A stretch of DNA of 32,627 bases. Origin: Pseudomonadota bacterium (GTDB taxonomy: Bacteria; Pseudomonadota; Gammaproteobacteria; Steroidobacterales; Steroidobacteraceae). Where the stretch lies: assembly GCA_021838065.1 (NCBI GenBank), contig JAKCEJ010000001.1:1-32627 (forward strand). Direction: 5' to 3'. The notes under the pieces were generated by a model, which was not told the origin of the DNA, ran no database searches, and worked only from the letters and a program-made list of their open reading frames with translations. The stretch's first letter is position 1; each line of letters opens with the position of its first letter. Shown in pieces: positions 24,798 to 32,627 of this stretch. The position numbers and the translations under genes are program-made.

Positions 24798-24835
24798 CCG
24801 TGCGCACCTGCCGCCAACGCTGAGCGAGTTCCCCG

Positions 24836-25699
24836 ATGCCAGGCACCAAGGAAATCCGCGCCAAGATCACGAGTGTCAAGAACACTCAGAAGATCACGCG
24901 CGCCATGCAGATGGTCGCGACCAGCAAGATGCGCCGCGCCCAGGAGCGCATGCGCAGCGCGCGGCCGTACGCGGAAAAGATGCGCGGCGTCATCGGCAAT
25001 CTCACCGAGGCCAATCCCGATTATCGCAGCCCGTTCCTGCAGAACCGGCCAGCGGTCAAGAGCGTCGGCATCATCGTGGTGTCGACGGACCGAGGTCTCG
25101 CGGGCGCGCTGAACGGCAACGTCTTCAAGCAGACGCTGCTCTTGATGCGCGAGTGGCAGGACAAGGGCGCAGCGGTCAAGCTGTGCGTGATCGGCGCCAA
25201 GGGCATGGCGTTTTTCCGGCGGCTCGATACGCCGATCGTCGCCAACGCCGCGCACCTCGGCGACCGACCGCACGTCAAGGACCTCATCGGCGTCGTCAAG
25301 GTGATGCTGGATGCGTTTCGGGACGGCGAGATCGACCGGCTGTTCCTGGTCGGCTCGGAATTCGTCAACACCATGACGCAGCGGCCCACGGCGGCGCAGC
25401 TGCTGCCGGTCGAAGCGGCCCACAGCACGGACCTGCAGGAGCACTGGGACTACATTTACGAGCCCGAGGCCGCGCAGCTCCTCGATGCGCTGCTCATGCG
25501 CTACATCGAGTCCCAGGTGTACCGGGCGGCGGTCGAGAACGTCGCCTCCGAGATGGCCGCGCGCATGGTGGCGATGAAGGCCGCCACGGACAACGCCGGC
25601 AAACTCATCAGCGAAATGCAGCTCATTTACAACAAGGCCCGTCAGGCCGCGATCACCAAGGAATTGGCCGAGATCGTGGGCGGCGCGGCCGCGGTCTGA
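24836..25699 (+). CDS. atpG: ATP synthase F1 subunit gamma
   Basis: Central rotor shaft of F1, 287 residues, the same length as in E. coli. The N-terminal coiled-coil helix (KEIRAKITSVKNTQKITRAMQMV) and the C-terminal helix (MAARMVAMKAATDNAGKLISEMQLIYNKARQAAITKELAEIVGGA) are both canonical, and STDRGLAGALN marks the Rossmann-like middle. It starts 38 bp after atpA. Confidence 0.98.
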   Translation: MPGTKEIRAKITSVKNTQKITRAMQMVATSKMRRAQERMRSARPYAEKMRGVIGNLTEANPDYRSPFLQNRPAVKSVGIIVVSTDRGLAGALNGNVFKQTLLLMREWQDKGAAVKLCVIGAKGMAFFRRLDTPIVANAAHLGDRPHVKDLIGVVKVMLDAFRDGEIDRLFLVGSEFVNTMTQRPTAAQLLPVEAAHSTDLQEHWDYIYEPEAAQLLDALLMRYIESQVYRAAVENVASEMAARMVAMKAATDNAGKLISEMQLIYNKARQAAITKELAEIVGGAAAV

Positions 25700-25711
25700 G
25701 AGAGATAACAT

Positions 25712-27142
<1,431 letters not shown>

Positions 27143-27152
27143 GAGCGAGCGC

Positions 27153-27581
27153 ATGGCCGAGCCGCATACGATCCATGTCGATGTCGTCAGCGCCGAGGGG
27201 GAGATCTTCTCGGGGCCGGCGACCATGGTGTTCGCGCCGGCCTCGCAGGGCGACATCGGCGTGGCGCCGCGCCATGCGCCGCTGCTGTCGATGCTCAAGC
27301 CCGGCGAGGTCCGGGTGCAGACGCCGCAGGGCGAGGAACTGTTCTTCTTCGTCGGCGGCGGGGCGATCGAAGTGCAGCCGCATCGGGTCACGGTGCTCGC
27401 CGATACGGCGCTGCGCGCCAAGGATATCGACGAGGCAGCCGCCTTGGCGGCGAAGCAGCGCGCGGAGGAGGCGCTGCGCGACCGCACCAGCCACATCAGC
27501 CAGGCCGAAGCGCTGGCCGAGCTCGCGCGTGCCGCAGCCCAACTGAAGATCATCGCGCGGCTGCGCAAGGTACGAGGCTGA
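27153..27581 (+). CDS. atpC: ATP synthase F1 subunit epsilon
   Basis: Rotor subunit and intrinsic inhibitor of F1, 142 residues. The N-terminal beta-sandwich (HVDVVSAEGEIFSGPATMVFAPASQGDIGVAPRHAPLLSML) and the two C-terminal helices (AALAAKQRAEEALRD and AEALAELARAAAQLKIIARLRK) are both present, so the inhibitory arm is intact. It starts 10 bp after atpD and is the last atp gene. Confidence 0.97.
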   Translation: MAEPHTIHVDVVSAEGEIFSGPATMVFAPASQGDIGVAPRHAPLLSMLKPGEVRVQTPQGEELFFFVGGGAIEVQPHRVTVLADTALRAKDIDEAAALAAKQRAEEALRDRTSHISQAEALAELARAAAQLKIIARLRKVRG

Positions 27582-27606
27582 CTGGGCGCAGCGGCCCCGC
27601 CCGCGC

Positions 27607-27612
27607 CATAAT
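27607..27612 (+). promoter_or_regulatory. Candidate -10 element for a leaderless glmU transcript
   Basis: CATAAT (5 of 6 to TATAAT) ends 6 bases before ATG 27619, and no ribosome-binding site is visible in the 37-bp gap after atpC. The geometry places the start site at the A of the ATG. I see no -35 at proper spacing. Co-transcription with atp remains possible. Confidence 0.4.
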
Positions 27613-27618
27613 GGCCGC

Positions 27619-29016
27619 ATGAGCAAGCCGACGCCCGCGCCCGCCCCGCAACTCTCGGTGGTGATCCTGGCCGCGGGCGAAGGCAAGCGGATGAAATCGC
27701 GCCTGCCCAAGGTGCTGCAGCCCCTTGCCGGACGGCCGCTCCTCGCCCACGTGCTCAATACGGCCGGCGCGCTCTCGCCGGCCAGCATCCACATCGTCTA
27801 CGGCCACGGCGGCGAGCAGGTGCGCGCGGCGTTTCCCGGCGCCGCGCTGAGCTGGGTCAGGCAGGCCGAGCAGCTCGGCACCGGACATGCGCTGCAGCAG
27901 GCGGTCCCCCAGATCCCCGATGCGGATACGGTGCTCGTGCTCTACGGCGATGTGCCTCTGCTGCGCGCCGAGACGCTCGAGCGCCTGACCGCAATCGCCG
28001 CCGCGGGCGAGCTCGCGCTGCTGACCATGGAACCCGAGGACCCGGCGGGCTACGGCCGGATCGTGCGCGACCCGGCGGGCACGGTGGCGCGCATCGTGGA
28101 ACAGAAGGATGCCTCCGCCGAGGAGCTGCGCATCGGGGAGTGCAACACGGGCATCCTGGCCGCGCCGGCCGGGCGGCTCAAGGCTTGGCTCGCGAGCCTG
28201 CGCAACGACAACGCGCAGCGCGAGTATTACCTGACGGACGCGATCGGTCTGGCGGTTCGCTCCGGGGTGACTGTCACACCGGTACGGCTCGCCGATCCCA
28301 TCGAAGCTCTCGGTGTCAACGACAAGGCGCAGCTGGCGCAGCTCGAAGCGGTCTGCCGGCGCAACGCCGCGCGCATTCTGATGCGGGCGGGGGTCACGAT
28401 CGTCGATCCGGCGCGGCTCGACGTGCGCGGCGAGGTGATTCACGGGCAGGACGTCTTCATCGACGTCAACGTCGTGCTCGAGGGGCGGGTGACGCTCGGC
28501 GACAGGGTGCGCATCGGCCCGGGCTGCGTGATCCGCGACAGCCGGATCGGCGATGACACCGAGCTGTTCGCCCACTGCGTCCTCGACGGTGTGACCATCG
28601 GGGCGGGTGCGCGCATCGGACCGTTCTCGCGGATCCGCCCGACGACCGAGCTGGCCGATGGCGTGCACATCGGCAATTTCGTCGAGGTGAAGAACTCCCT
28701 GCTCGGCGCCGAATCCAAGGCGAATCACCTCTCCTACGTGGGCGATGCCGAAGTCGGCGCCCACGTGAACATCGGCGCCGGCACCATCATCGCCAATTAC
28801 GACGGCGCCAACAAGCACCGCACGCGCATCGGGGATAAGGCGCACACCGGTTCCAACAGCGTACTGGTCGCGCCCATCACCGTTGGCGAGGGCGCCACGA
28901 TCGCCGCCGGCTCGACCGTGACCCGCGAGGTCCCTGCGGGTAAGCTGACCATCGCCCGCGCGCGGCAGACGACGATTGAAGGCTGGCGGCGGCCGGTCAA
29001 GCCGAAGAAAAAGTAG
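27619..29016 (+). CDS. glmU: Bifunctional GlcNAc-1-phosphate uridyltransferase / glucosamine-1-phosphate acetyltransferase
   Basis: Makes UDP-GlcNAc for peptidoglycan and lipopolysaccharide from glucosamine-1-phosphate, acetyl-CoA and UTP. The protein has 465 residues. The N-terminal uridyltransferase opens with VVILAAGEGKRMKSRLPKVL (Lys replaces the usual Thr before the Arg) and has YGDVPLL. The C-terminal left-handed beta-helix begins near residue 250 and shows hexapeptide repeats, then NHLSYVGDAEVG and NIGAGTIIANYDG with the acetyltransferase histidine and coenzyme A site. Placement after atpC and upstream of glmS is the common gammaproteobacterial order. Confidence 0.97.
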   Translation: MSKPTPAPAPQLSVVILAAGEGKRMKSRLPKVLQPLAGRPLLAHVLNTAGALSPASIHIVYGHGGEQVRAAFPGAALSWVRQAEQLGTGHALQQAVPQIPDADTVLVLYGDVPLLRAETLERLTAIAAAGELALLTMEPEDPAGYGRIVRDPAGTVARIVEQKDASAEELRIGECNTGILAAPAGRLKAWLASLRNDNAQREYYLTDAIGLAVRSGVTVTPVRLADPIEALGVNDKAQLAQLEAVCRRNAARILMRAGVTIVDPARLDVRGEVIHGQDVFIDVNVVLEGRVTLGDRVRIGPGCVIRDSRIGDDTELFAHCVLDGVTIGAGARIGPFSRIRPTTELADGVHIGNFVEVKNSLLGAESKANHLSYVGDAEVGAHVNIGAGTIIANYDGANKHRTRIGDKAHTGSNSVLVAPITVGEGATIAAGSTVTREVPAGKLTIARARQTTIEGWRRPVKPKKK

Positions 29017-29033
29017 CCGCCGGGCAACCGCCG

Positions 29034-29915
29034 TCAGTGCGGCGCCGCCGCGACCCGCGCCGCGAATTTCGCCGGCGGGTCGCGAAATATCCGCCGAGCC
29101 AACAGGAGAGCCCGCCCGATCAGACGCTCTCGCCGCGCATCGATGCGCGCCAACAGGCGCTTCTGCGCGCTCGGTGCCAAGGACGCCTGCAGGACCTTGC
29201 CGCGCAGCACGGTGAGGTTGTGGTCATCGCCGAGGAGATCCGACAGACGGTGCGCCGCGGCGGCAAGCGAGCGTGTCCCGCCGCCGTCCGATGCCGCGAG
29301 TGCCTCGAGCTGATGCCACAGGTATTTCGTCTGCTTGCGCAGCTCGTGCAGGTCCTCGGCCGTACGGTGCGCCCGAACGCGCCCGAGCGTGATGCGAGCG
29401 CGTCCGTAAACCCGGCAGACACCCTGCCTCAACACGGGCCAGTCGTAACAGTCCGCGGGTACGCGCGACAAACTGTGCCGGACCGAGCGCAACGACTTGT
29501 ATGAGCGCCTGACGCTCGTCCCGTTGCCGCGCAGGGTGCCGCGCGAGTGCACGTGCTCGCGCCGCAAGCGCGCGCGCAGCTGCGCCCGCGATCGGTCCGG
29601 GGCCACCGCGCTGCGCTTCGGCAGGCTCTGCAGAGTATCGAGCAGCACCTTGCTGTCGCGAACCTCGCCCAGAGCGCGCGCCACGTCGCGCAACGCGGCA
29701 TTGTTGCGGCGATAGGCCTCGTCTCCCAGCGCAGCGCGCATCAGCCGCAGCATGGCGCGCGCCCGCTTGAGGTCCTTGCGCACCGCATGTACCGAGCGAT
29801 CGGACAACGGACGGCGCTCGAGCAGGGCCATCGCCTCGGCAAGGCTCTGCCGAGCGATGTGCCGCACGTCGGGGGGGCACGGGAGCGGGGCGCGGAACTG
29901 CGCGGTCACGGCCAC
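29034..29915 (-). CDS. CHAD domain protein
   Basis: CHAD (conserved histidine alpha-helical domain) proteins are all-helical and bind polyphosphate through basic surface residues; some locate to polyphosphate granules. This one has 293 residues and is a stand-alone CHAD without the CYTH phosphatase domain often fused to it. The two signature helices are VHAVRKDLKRARAMLRL (about 43-59) and LHELRKQTKYLWHQLE (about 189-204). Arg and Lys are abundant throughout. The start is uncertain: GTG 29915 or GTG 29909, neither with a ribosome-binding site. It converges with glmU 17 bp away and diverges from the OlsF-like gene. Confidence 0.85.
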   Translation of the reverse strand: MAVTAQFRAPLPCPPDVRHIARQSLAEAMALLERRPLSDRSVHAVRKDLKRARAMLRLMRAALGDEAYRRNNAALRDVARALGEVRDSKVLLDTLQSLPKRSAVAPDRSRAQLRARLRREHVHSRGTLRGNGTSVRRSYKSLRSVRHSLSRVPADCYDWPVLRQGVCRVYGRARITLGRVRAHRTAEDLHELRKQTKYLWHQLEALAASDGGGTRSLAAAAHRLSDLLGDDHNLTVLRGKVLQASLAPSAQKRLLARIDARRERLIGRALLLARRIFRDPPAKFAARVAAAPH

Positions 29916-30014
29916 AGGCTAGGCGGCGGCGGAGTCCGGGTCCATCCGCAATCACCGAGGCTCAGCCGGCCGATGCGGCAATCTGGCTGTCATCTGCGCC
30001 GATTAGGCTGCCCG

Positions 30015-30032
30015 AGCACGCCAATCCGTGCT
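30015..30032. repeat. Inverted repeat upstream of the OlsF-like gene
   Basis: AGCACG (30015-30020) and CGTGCT (30027-30032) are perfect complements around 6 bases. The repeat lies in the 139-bp gap between the divergent CHAD and acyltransferase genes, 13 bases before the GGAG ribosome-binding site. It could be an operator or a leader hairpin. Nothing else stands out in the gap. Confidence 0.35.
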
Positions 30033-30054
30033 GATGAGTCTACCGGAGAGACGC

Positions 30055-31830
30055 ATGCGCGAGACCCCCACGCCGGCCGGCGCCGCCCCACCGATCCCCT
30101 GGGCGCGCCTTGCGCCGCGCTGGATTCCGGCGCTGGCGAGGCTGCGCCGCATCCGCGAGCAGGTGCGCCACGCGGCGGATCCCTACACGCTCGCCGAACA
30201 GGCGCTGCGCGCGCTCAAGGTTGAGGTTCTGACGGAGCACAGCGCGGAGCAGATTCCTGCGAGCGGCGCGGTGATCGTCACTGCGAACCATCCGTTCGGT
30301 GGCCTCGACGGCCTGGCGGCCATTGCCATCGTGGGGCGCAGGCGGCGGGATCTGCGGATCCTGGCCAACGCGCAGCTCGCCCGACTCGAAGAGCTGAGCC
30401 CGCTCGTCATTCCGGTTGACCCGTTTGGCGGCCCGCAGGCCGTGCGCGCCAACGGGCGAGGGGTGCGAGCGGCGTTGCGCTGGCTCGCCAGCGGCGGCGC
30501 CCTGCTGCTGTTCCCCGCTGGCGAGGTATCGCATCTGCGCCTCGAGAGCGGGACGGTCACCGACCCGCCCTGGAGCGCGACTGCGGCCCGGCTGGTGCGT
30601 CGCGCGGGCGTGCGGGTGATGCCGATGTTCATCTCCGGGTCCAACAGCACGCTGTTTCAGATCGCGGGCCTGGTGCATCCGCGGCTACGGACGGCACTGT
30701 TGCCGAACGAGCTGGCCAACAAAGCCGGCATGCGCGTCGAGTTGCGCATCGGTTCCGCAATTTCACCCGAACGCTGCCGGCGCATCGGGTCCGATTCGCA
30801 CCTGGCCGCGTTTCTGCGCCTCAGCGCCTACCGTTTGCAGCCAGGTTACGCGCCGTGCCGGACGCACACCGCGCTCCCCGAGCCGATCGCCCCGCCGATT
30901 GAAACCGGCGTGCTGCGCCGCGAAATCGCGGCGCTCTCGCCGGACTCGCTCCTGGCGAGCGCCGGGTCTTTGCGGGTGCACCTGGCCACGGCGCGGCAGA
31001 TTCCCCAGACTCTCCTGGAGCTCGGTCGCGCGCGCGAGATCACATTCCGGGCGGCGGGCGAAGGGACCGGCCGGGCGCGCGATCTGGATCGGTTCGATGC
31101 CCAGTACGAGCACCTGATTTTGTGGGACGAGCCGGCAGGGCGCATCGCCGGCGCATATCGCCTGGCCCGCACCGACGTGATCAGCCGCACTTTGGGGCGC
31201 GAGGGGCTCTACAGCTCGACGCTGTTCGATTACGGCGCGCTGTTCCTGCGGCTGTTGGGTCCCGCGCTCGAGCTCGGCCGCTCGTTCGTGGGCCTGGATT
31301 ACCAGAAGAGCTTCGCCGCCCTGATGCTCCTCTGGAAGGGCATCGCCGAATATGTCGGTCGCAATCCCCGCTACACCCGGCTGATCGGGCCGGTCAGCGT
31401 CAGCAGCGACTATCAGCCGCTCACCCGCGAGCTGTTGGTCGCCTTTCTGCGCGCCCGCGGCTACGATCCTCTGGCCGCGGGCATTCGCGCCAAGCGGCCG
31501 TTCCGCTCCCGCCTGTCGCTACGCACCCTCGGGCTCGACCCGCGCTGTGCGCGCGGTATCGACGGGCTCTCGGAAGTGATCGCCGGTCTCGAGCCGGACG
31601 GCAAGGGAGTGCCGGTGCTGTTGCGTCATTACCTGCGTCTCGGCGGCCGCATGCTCGCATTCAATATCGACGCCGCGTTCGCAGACGCCATCGACTGCCT
31701 TATCCTGGTGGACCTGCGGTCAGTCGGCCCGAAGGTGCTGCGCAGGTACATGAGCCCGCCCGCCTGGGAGGCCTTCAGCCGCTGCCACTGCCGGCGCGCG
31801 GCCTGCACGCCGGCAGATCAGGCCGCCTGA
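30055..31830 (+). CDS. OlsF-like bifunctional acyltransferase (PlsC-type domain plus OlsB-type GNAT domain)
   Basis: Two acyltransferase domains in one chain of 591 residues. The N-terminal part (about 20-270) is a lysophospholipid-acyltransferase-like domain with NHPFGGLDG (His79 and Asp85, the HX5D form of the motif) and LLLFPAGEVS. The C-terminal part (about 295-575) is an ornithine-acyl-ACP N-acyltransferase (OlsB) type GNAT domain with LDRFDAQYEHLILWD and GRIAGAYRLA. This order matches OlsF, which makes ornithine lipid from ornithine by itself; the same architecture is often annotated as 'hemolysin-like'. ATG 30055 is chosen for its GGAG at 30045-30048. Lipid product and substrate amino acid are inferred. 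It diverges from a CHAD gene. Confidence 0.8.
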   Translation: MRETPTPAGAAPPIPWARLAPRWIPALARLRRIREQVRHAADPYTLAEQALRALKVEVLTEHSAEQIPASGAVIVTANHPFGGLDGLAAIAIVGRRRRDLRILANAQLARLEELSPLVIPVDPFGGPQAVRANGRGVRAALRWLASGGALLLFPAGEVSHLRLESGTVTDPPWSATAARLVRRAGVRVMPMFISGSNSTLFQIAGLVHPRLRTALLPNELANKAGMRVELRIGSAISPERCRRIGSDSHLAAFLRLSAYRLQPGYAPCRTHTALPEPIAPPIETGVLRREIAALSPDSLLASAGSLRVHLATARQIPQTLLELGRAREITFRAAGEGTGRARDLDRFDAQYEHLILWDEPAGRIAGAYRLARTDVISRTLGREGLYSSTLFDYGALFLRLLGPALELGRSFVGLDYQKSFAALMLLWKGIAEYVGRNPRYTRLIGPVSVSSDYQPLTRELLVAFLRARGYDPLAAGIRAKRPFRSRLSLRTLGLDPRCARGIDGLSEVIAGLEPDGKGVPVLLRHYLRLGGRMLAFNIDAAFADAIDCLILVDLRSVGPKVLRRYMSPPAWEAFSRCHCRRAACTPADQAA

Positions 31831-31893
31831 GCCGCACTACCAAGCTCAAGCTCGCGCTCGAAGTGTGCACCGTTCCTGCCGCCGGACCGCCAC

Positions 31894-31922
31894 TTCAGGC
31901 AAACTGTCGGCCCTTTCAGGCA
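31894..31922 (+). repeat. Direct repeat TTCAGGCA, 21-bp period, upstream of glmS
   Basis: TTCAGGCA occurs at 31894-31901 and 31915-31922, two helical turns apart, in the 107-bp gap ahead of glmS. The second copy lies 16 bases before the start codon and near the AAGGT that may act as ribosome-binding site. This spacing fits a dimeric regulator. No hairpin terminator was noticed after the acyltransferase gene. Confidence 0.4.
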
Positions 31923-31937
31923 GCGAAGGTCTGAGCC

Positions 31938-32627
31938 ATGTGCGGAATCGTCGGCGCGATTGCCGAGCGTAATATCGTCCCGGTCCTGATCGAGGGCCTG
32001 CGCCGCCTCGAGTACCGCGGCTACGATTCCGCCGGCCTTGCGGTGATCGATGCCGGCAGGCTCGCACGGGTGCGCACGGTCGGCAAGGTGAAGAACCTCA
32101 TGGAGGCACTCGAGTCCGTCCCGGCCGCGGGCGCGACCGGCATCGCCCATACCCGCTGGGCCACGCACGGCGTCCCGAGCGAGCGCAATGCGCATCCGCA
32201 CGTCTCCCTCGAGGGGCTTGCGATCGTCCACAACGGCATCATCGAGAACCACGAAGCGCTGCGTGCCGACCTCGAGCGGCGCGGCTACCGCTTCACCTCG
32301 GAGACCGACACCGAAGTCATCGCGCACCGCATCCATTTTCACGTGCAGCAGCAGCACGACCTGTTCAAGGCGGTACGCGCCACGGTCGCGGAGCTCGAGG
32401 GCGCCTATGCGCTCGCGGTAGTCAGCGAGCAGGACCCGGAGTGCTTGGTGGCGGCCCGCGAGGGCTGCCCGGTGGTCATCGGTCTCGGCGTCGAGGAGAA
32501 CTTCGTCGCCTCGGATGTCGCGGCGTTGCTGCCGGTCACCCGCCGCTTCATGTTTCTCGAGGAGGGGGACGTCGCCGAGATACGCCGCAAGACCGTGCGC
32601 GTCGTGGATGCGGACGGCCAGGACAGC
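31938..32627 (+). CDS. glmS: Glutamine--fructose-6-phosphate aminotransferase (5' part; runs off right edge)
   Basis: Makes glucosamine-6-phosphate from fructose-6-phosphate and glutamine, the first step towards UDP-GlcNAc. Only the first 230 codons are in the window, essentially the glutaminase domain. Cys2 is the N-terminal nucleophile (MCGIVGAI), followed by RLEYRGYDSAG, HTRWATHG, HNGIIENHE and TDTEVIAHR, all canonical. The isomerase domain is outside. No glmS ribozyme-like leader is evident in the 107-bp gap. GlmU, which acts later in the same pathway, is about 3 kb upstream. Confidence 0.97.
   Translation, partial: MCGIVGAIAERNIVPVLIEGLRRLEYRGYDSAGLAVIDAGRLARVRTVGKVKNLMEALESVPAAGATGIAHTRWATHGVPSERNAHPHVSLEGLAIVHNGIIENHEALRADLERRGYRFTSETDTEVIAHRIHFHVQQQHDLFKAVRATVAELEGAYALAVVSEQDPECLVAAREGCPVVIGLGVEENFVASDVAALLPVTRRFMFLEEGDVAEIRRKTVRVVDADGQDS

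Noticed and set aside
31831..31937. A glmS ribozyme or riboswitch ahead of glmS
   Set aside because: The gap is only 107 bases and I see no pseudoknot-like pairing or conserved ribozyme core; such ribozymes belong mainly to Gram-positive bacteria.

Overview
The window is about 32.6 kb of very GC-rich, gene-dense bacterial chromosome. Gene content and order point to a gammaproteobacterium: tesA diverges from ybbA-ybbP; rsmG, parA, parB and atpIBEFHAGDC lie in that order; glmU and glmS follow. High GC, a diheme c4-type cytochrome, a leucine dehydrogenase and a single-chain ornithine-lipid synthase-like protein would suit a free-living aerobe of the Xanthomonadales/Nevskiales/Steroidobacter type. 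That placement is an inference. I saw no tRNA, rRNA, CRISPR array, insertion sequence or phage gene, so this looks like core chromosome with a few accessory insertions.

Layout. (1) 1-2496: ABC permease (ybbP, cut by the left edge) and its ATPase (ybbA) on the minus strand, divergent from the periplasmic esterase/thioesterase tesA. (2) 2564-3565: a methyltransferase-like protein with an export signal. (3) 8448-3575, minus strand: a run of dtd, tatA, tatB, tatC, a POT peptide transporter and an MFS carboxylate-type transporter. (4) 8530-9198: a diheme cytochrome c, then a hairpin-rich gap. (5) 11983-9434, minus: an MBL-fold hydrolase and a DegP/MucD protease. (6) 12019-13947: an S9-family protein that has lost its catalytic triad, convergent with a QseBC-like two-component pair (15959-13978, minus). 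(7) 16055-18388: rsmG, then an Lrp-type regulator and a divergent leucine dehydrogenase inserted between rsmG and parA. (8) 18462-29016: parA-parB, the complete F1Fo ATP synthase operon and glmU. (9) 29034-31830: a CHAD protein, divergent from an OlsF-like bifunctional acyltransferase. (10) 31938 to the right edge: the start of glmS.

How the genes work together. The atp operon has a recognisable sigma-70 promoter (TAGACT, 17 bp, TATAAT) just upstream of atpI. GlmU and GlmS are the two ends of UDP-GlcNAc synthesis. The Tat genes, cytochrome c, MucD and the S9-like protein serve the cell envelope. Lrp and leucine dehydrogenase form a self-contained branched-chain amino acid module with a palindromic operator candidate between them.

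Most of the window is orthodox. The best leads are the triad-less S9 protein, the Lrp/leucine dehydrogenase insertion with its palindrome, the OlsF-like fusion beside a CHAD protein, the exported methyltransferase, and several genes that look leaderless. I found no clearly new multi-gene system.
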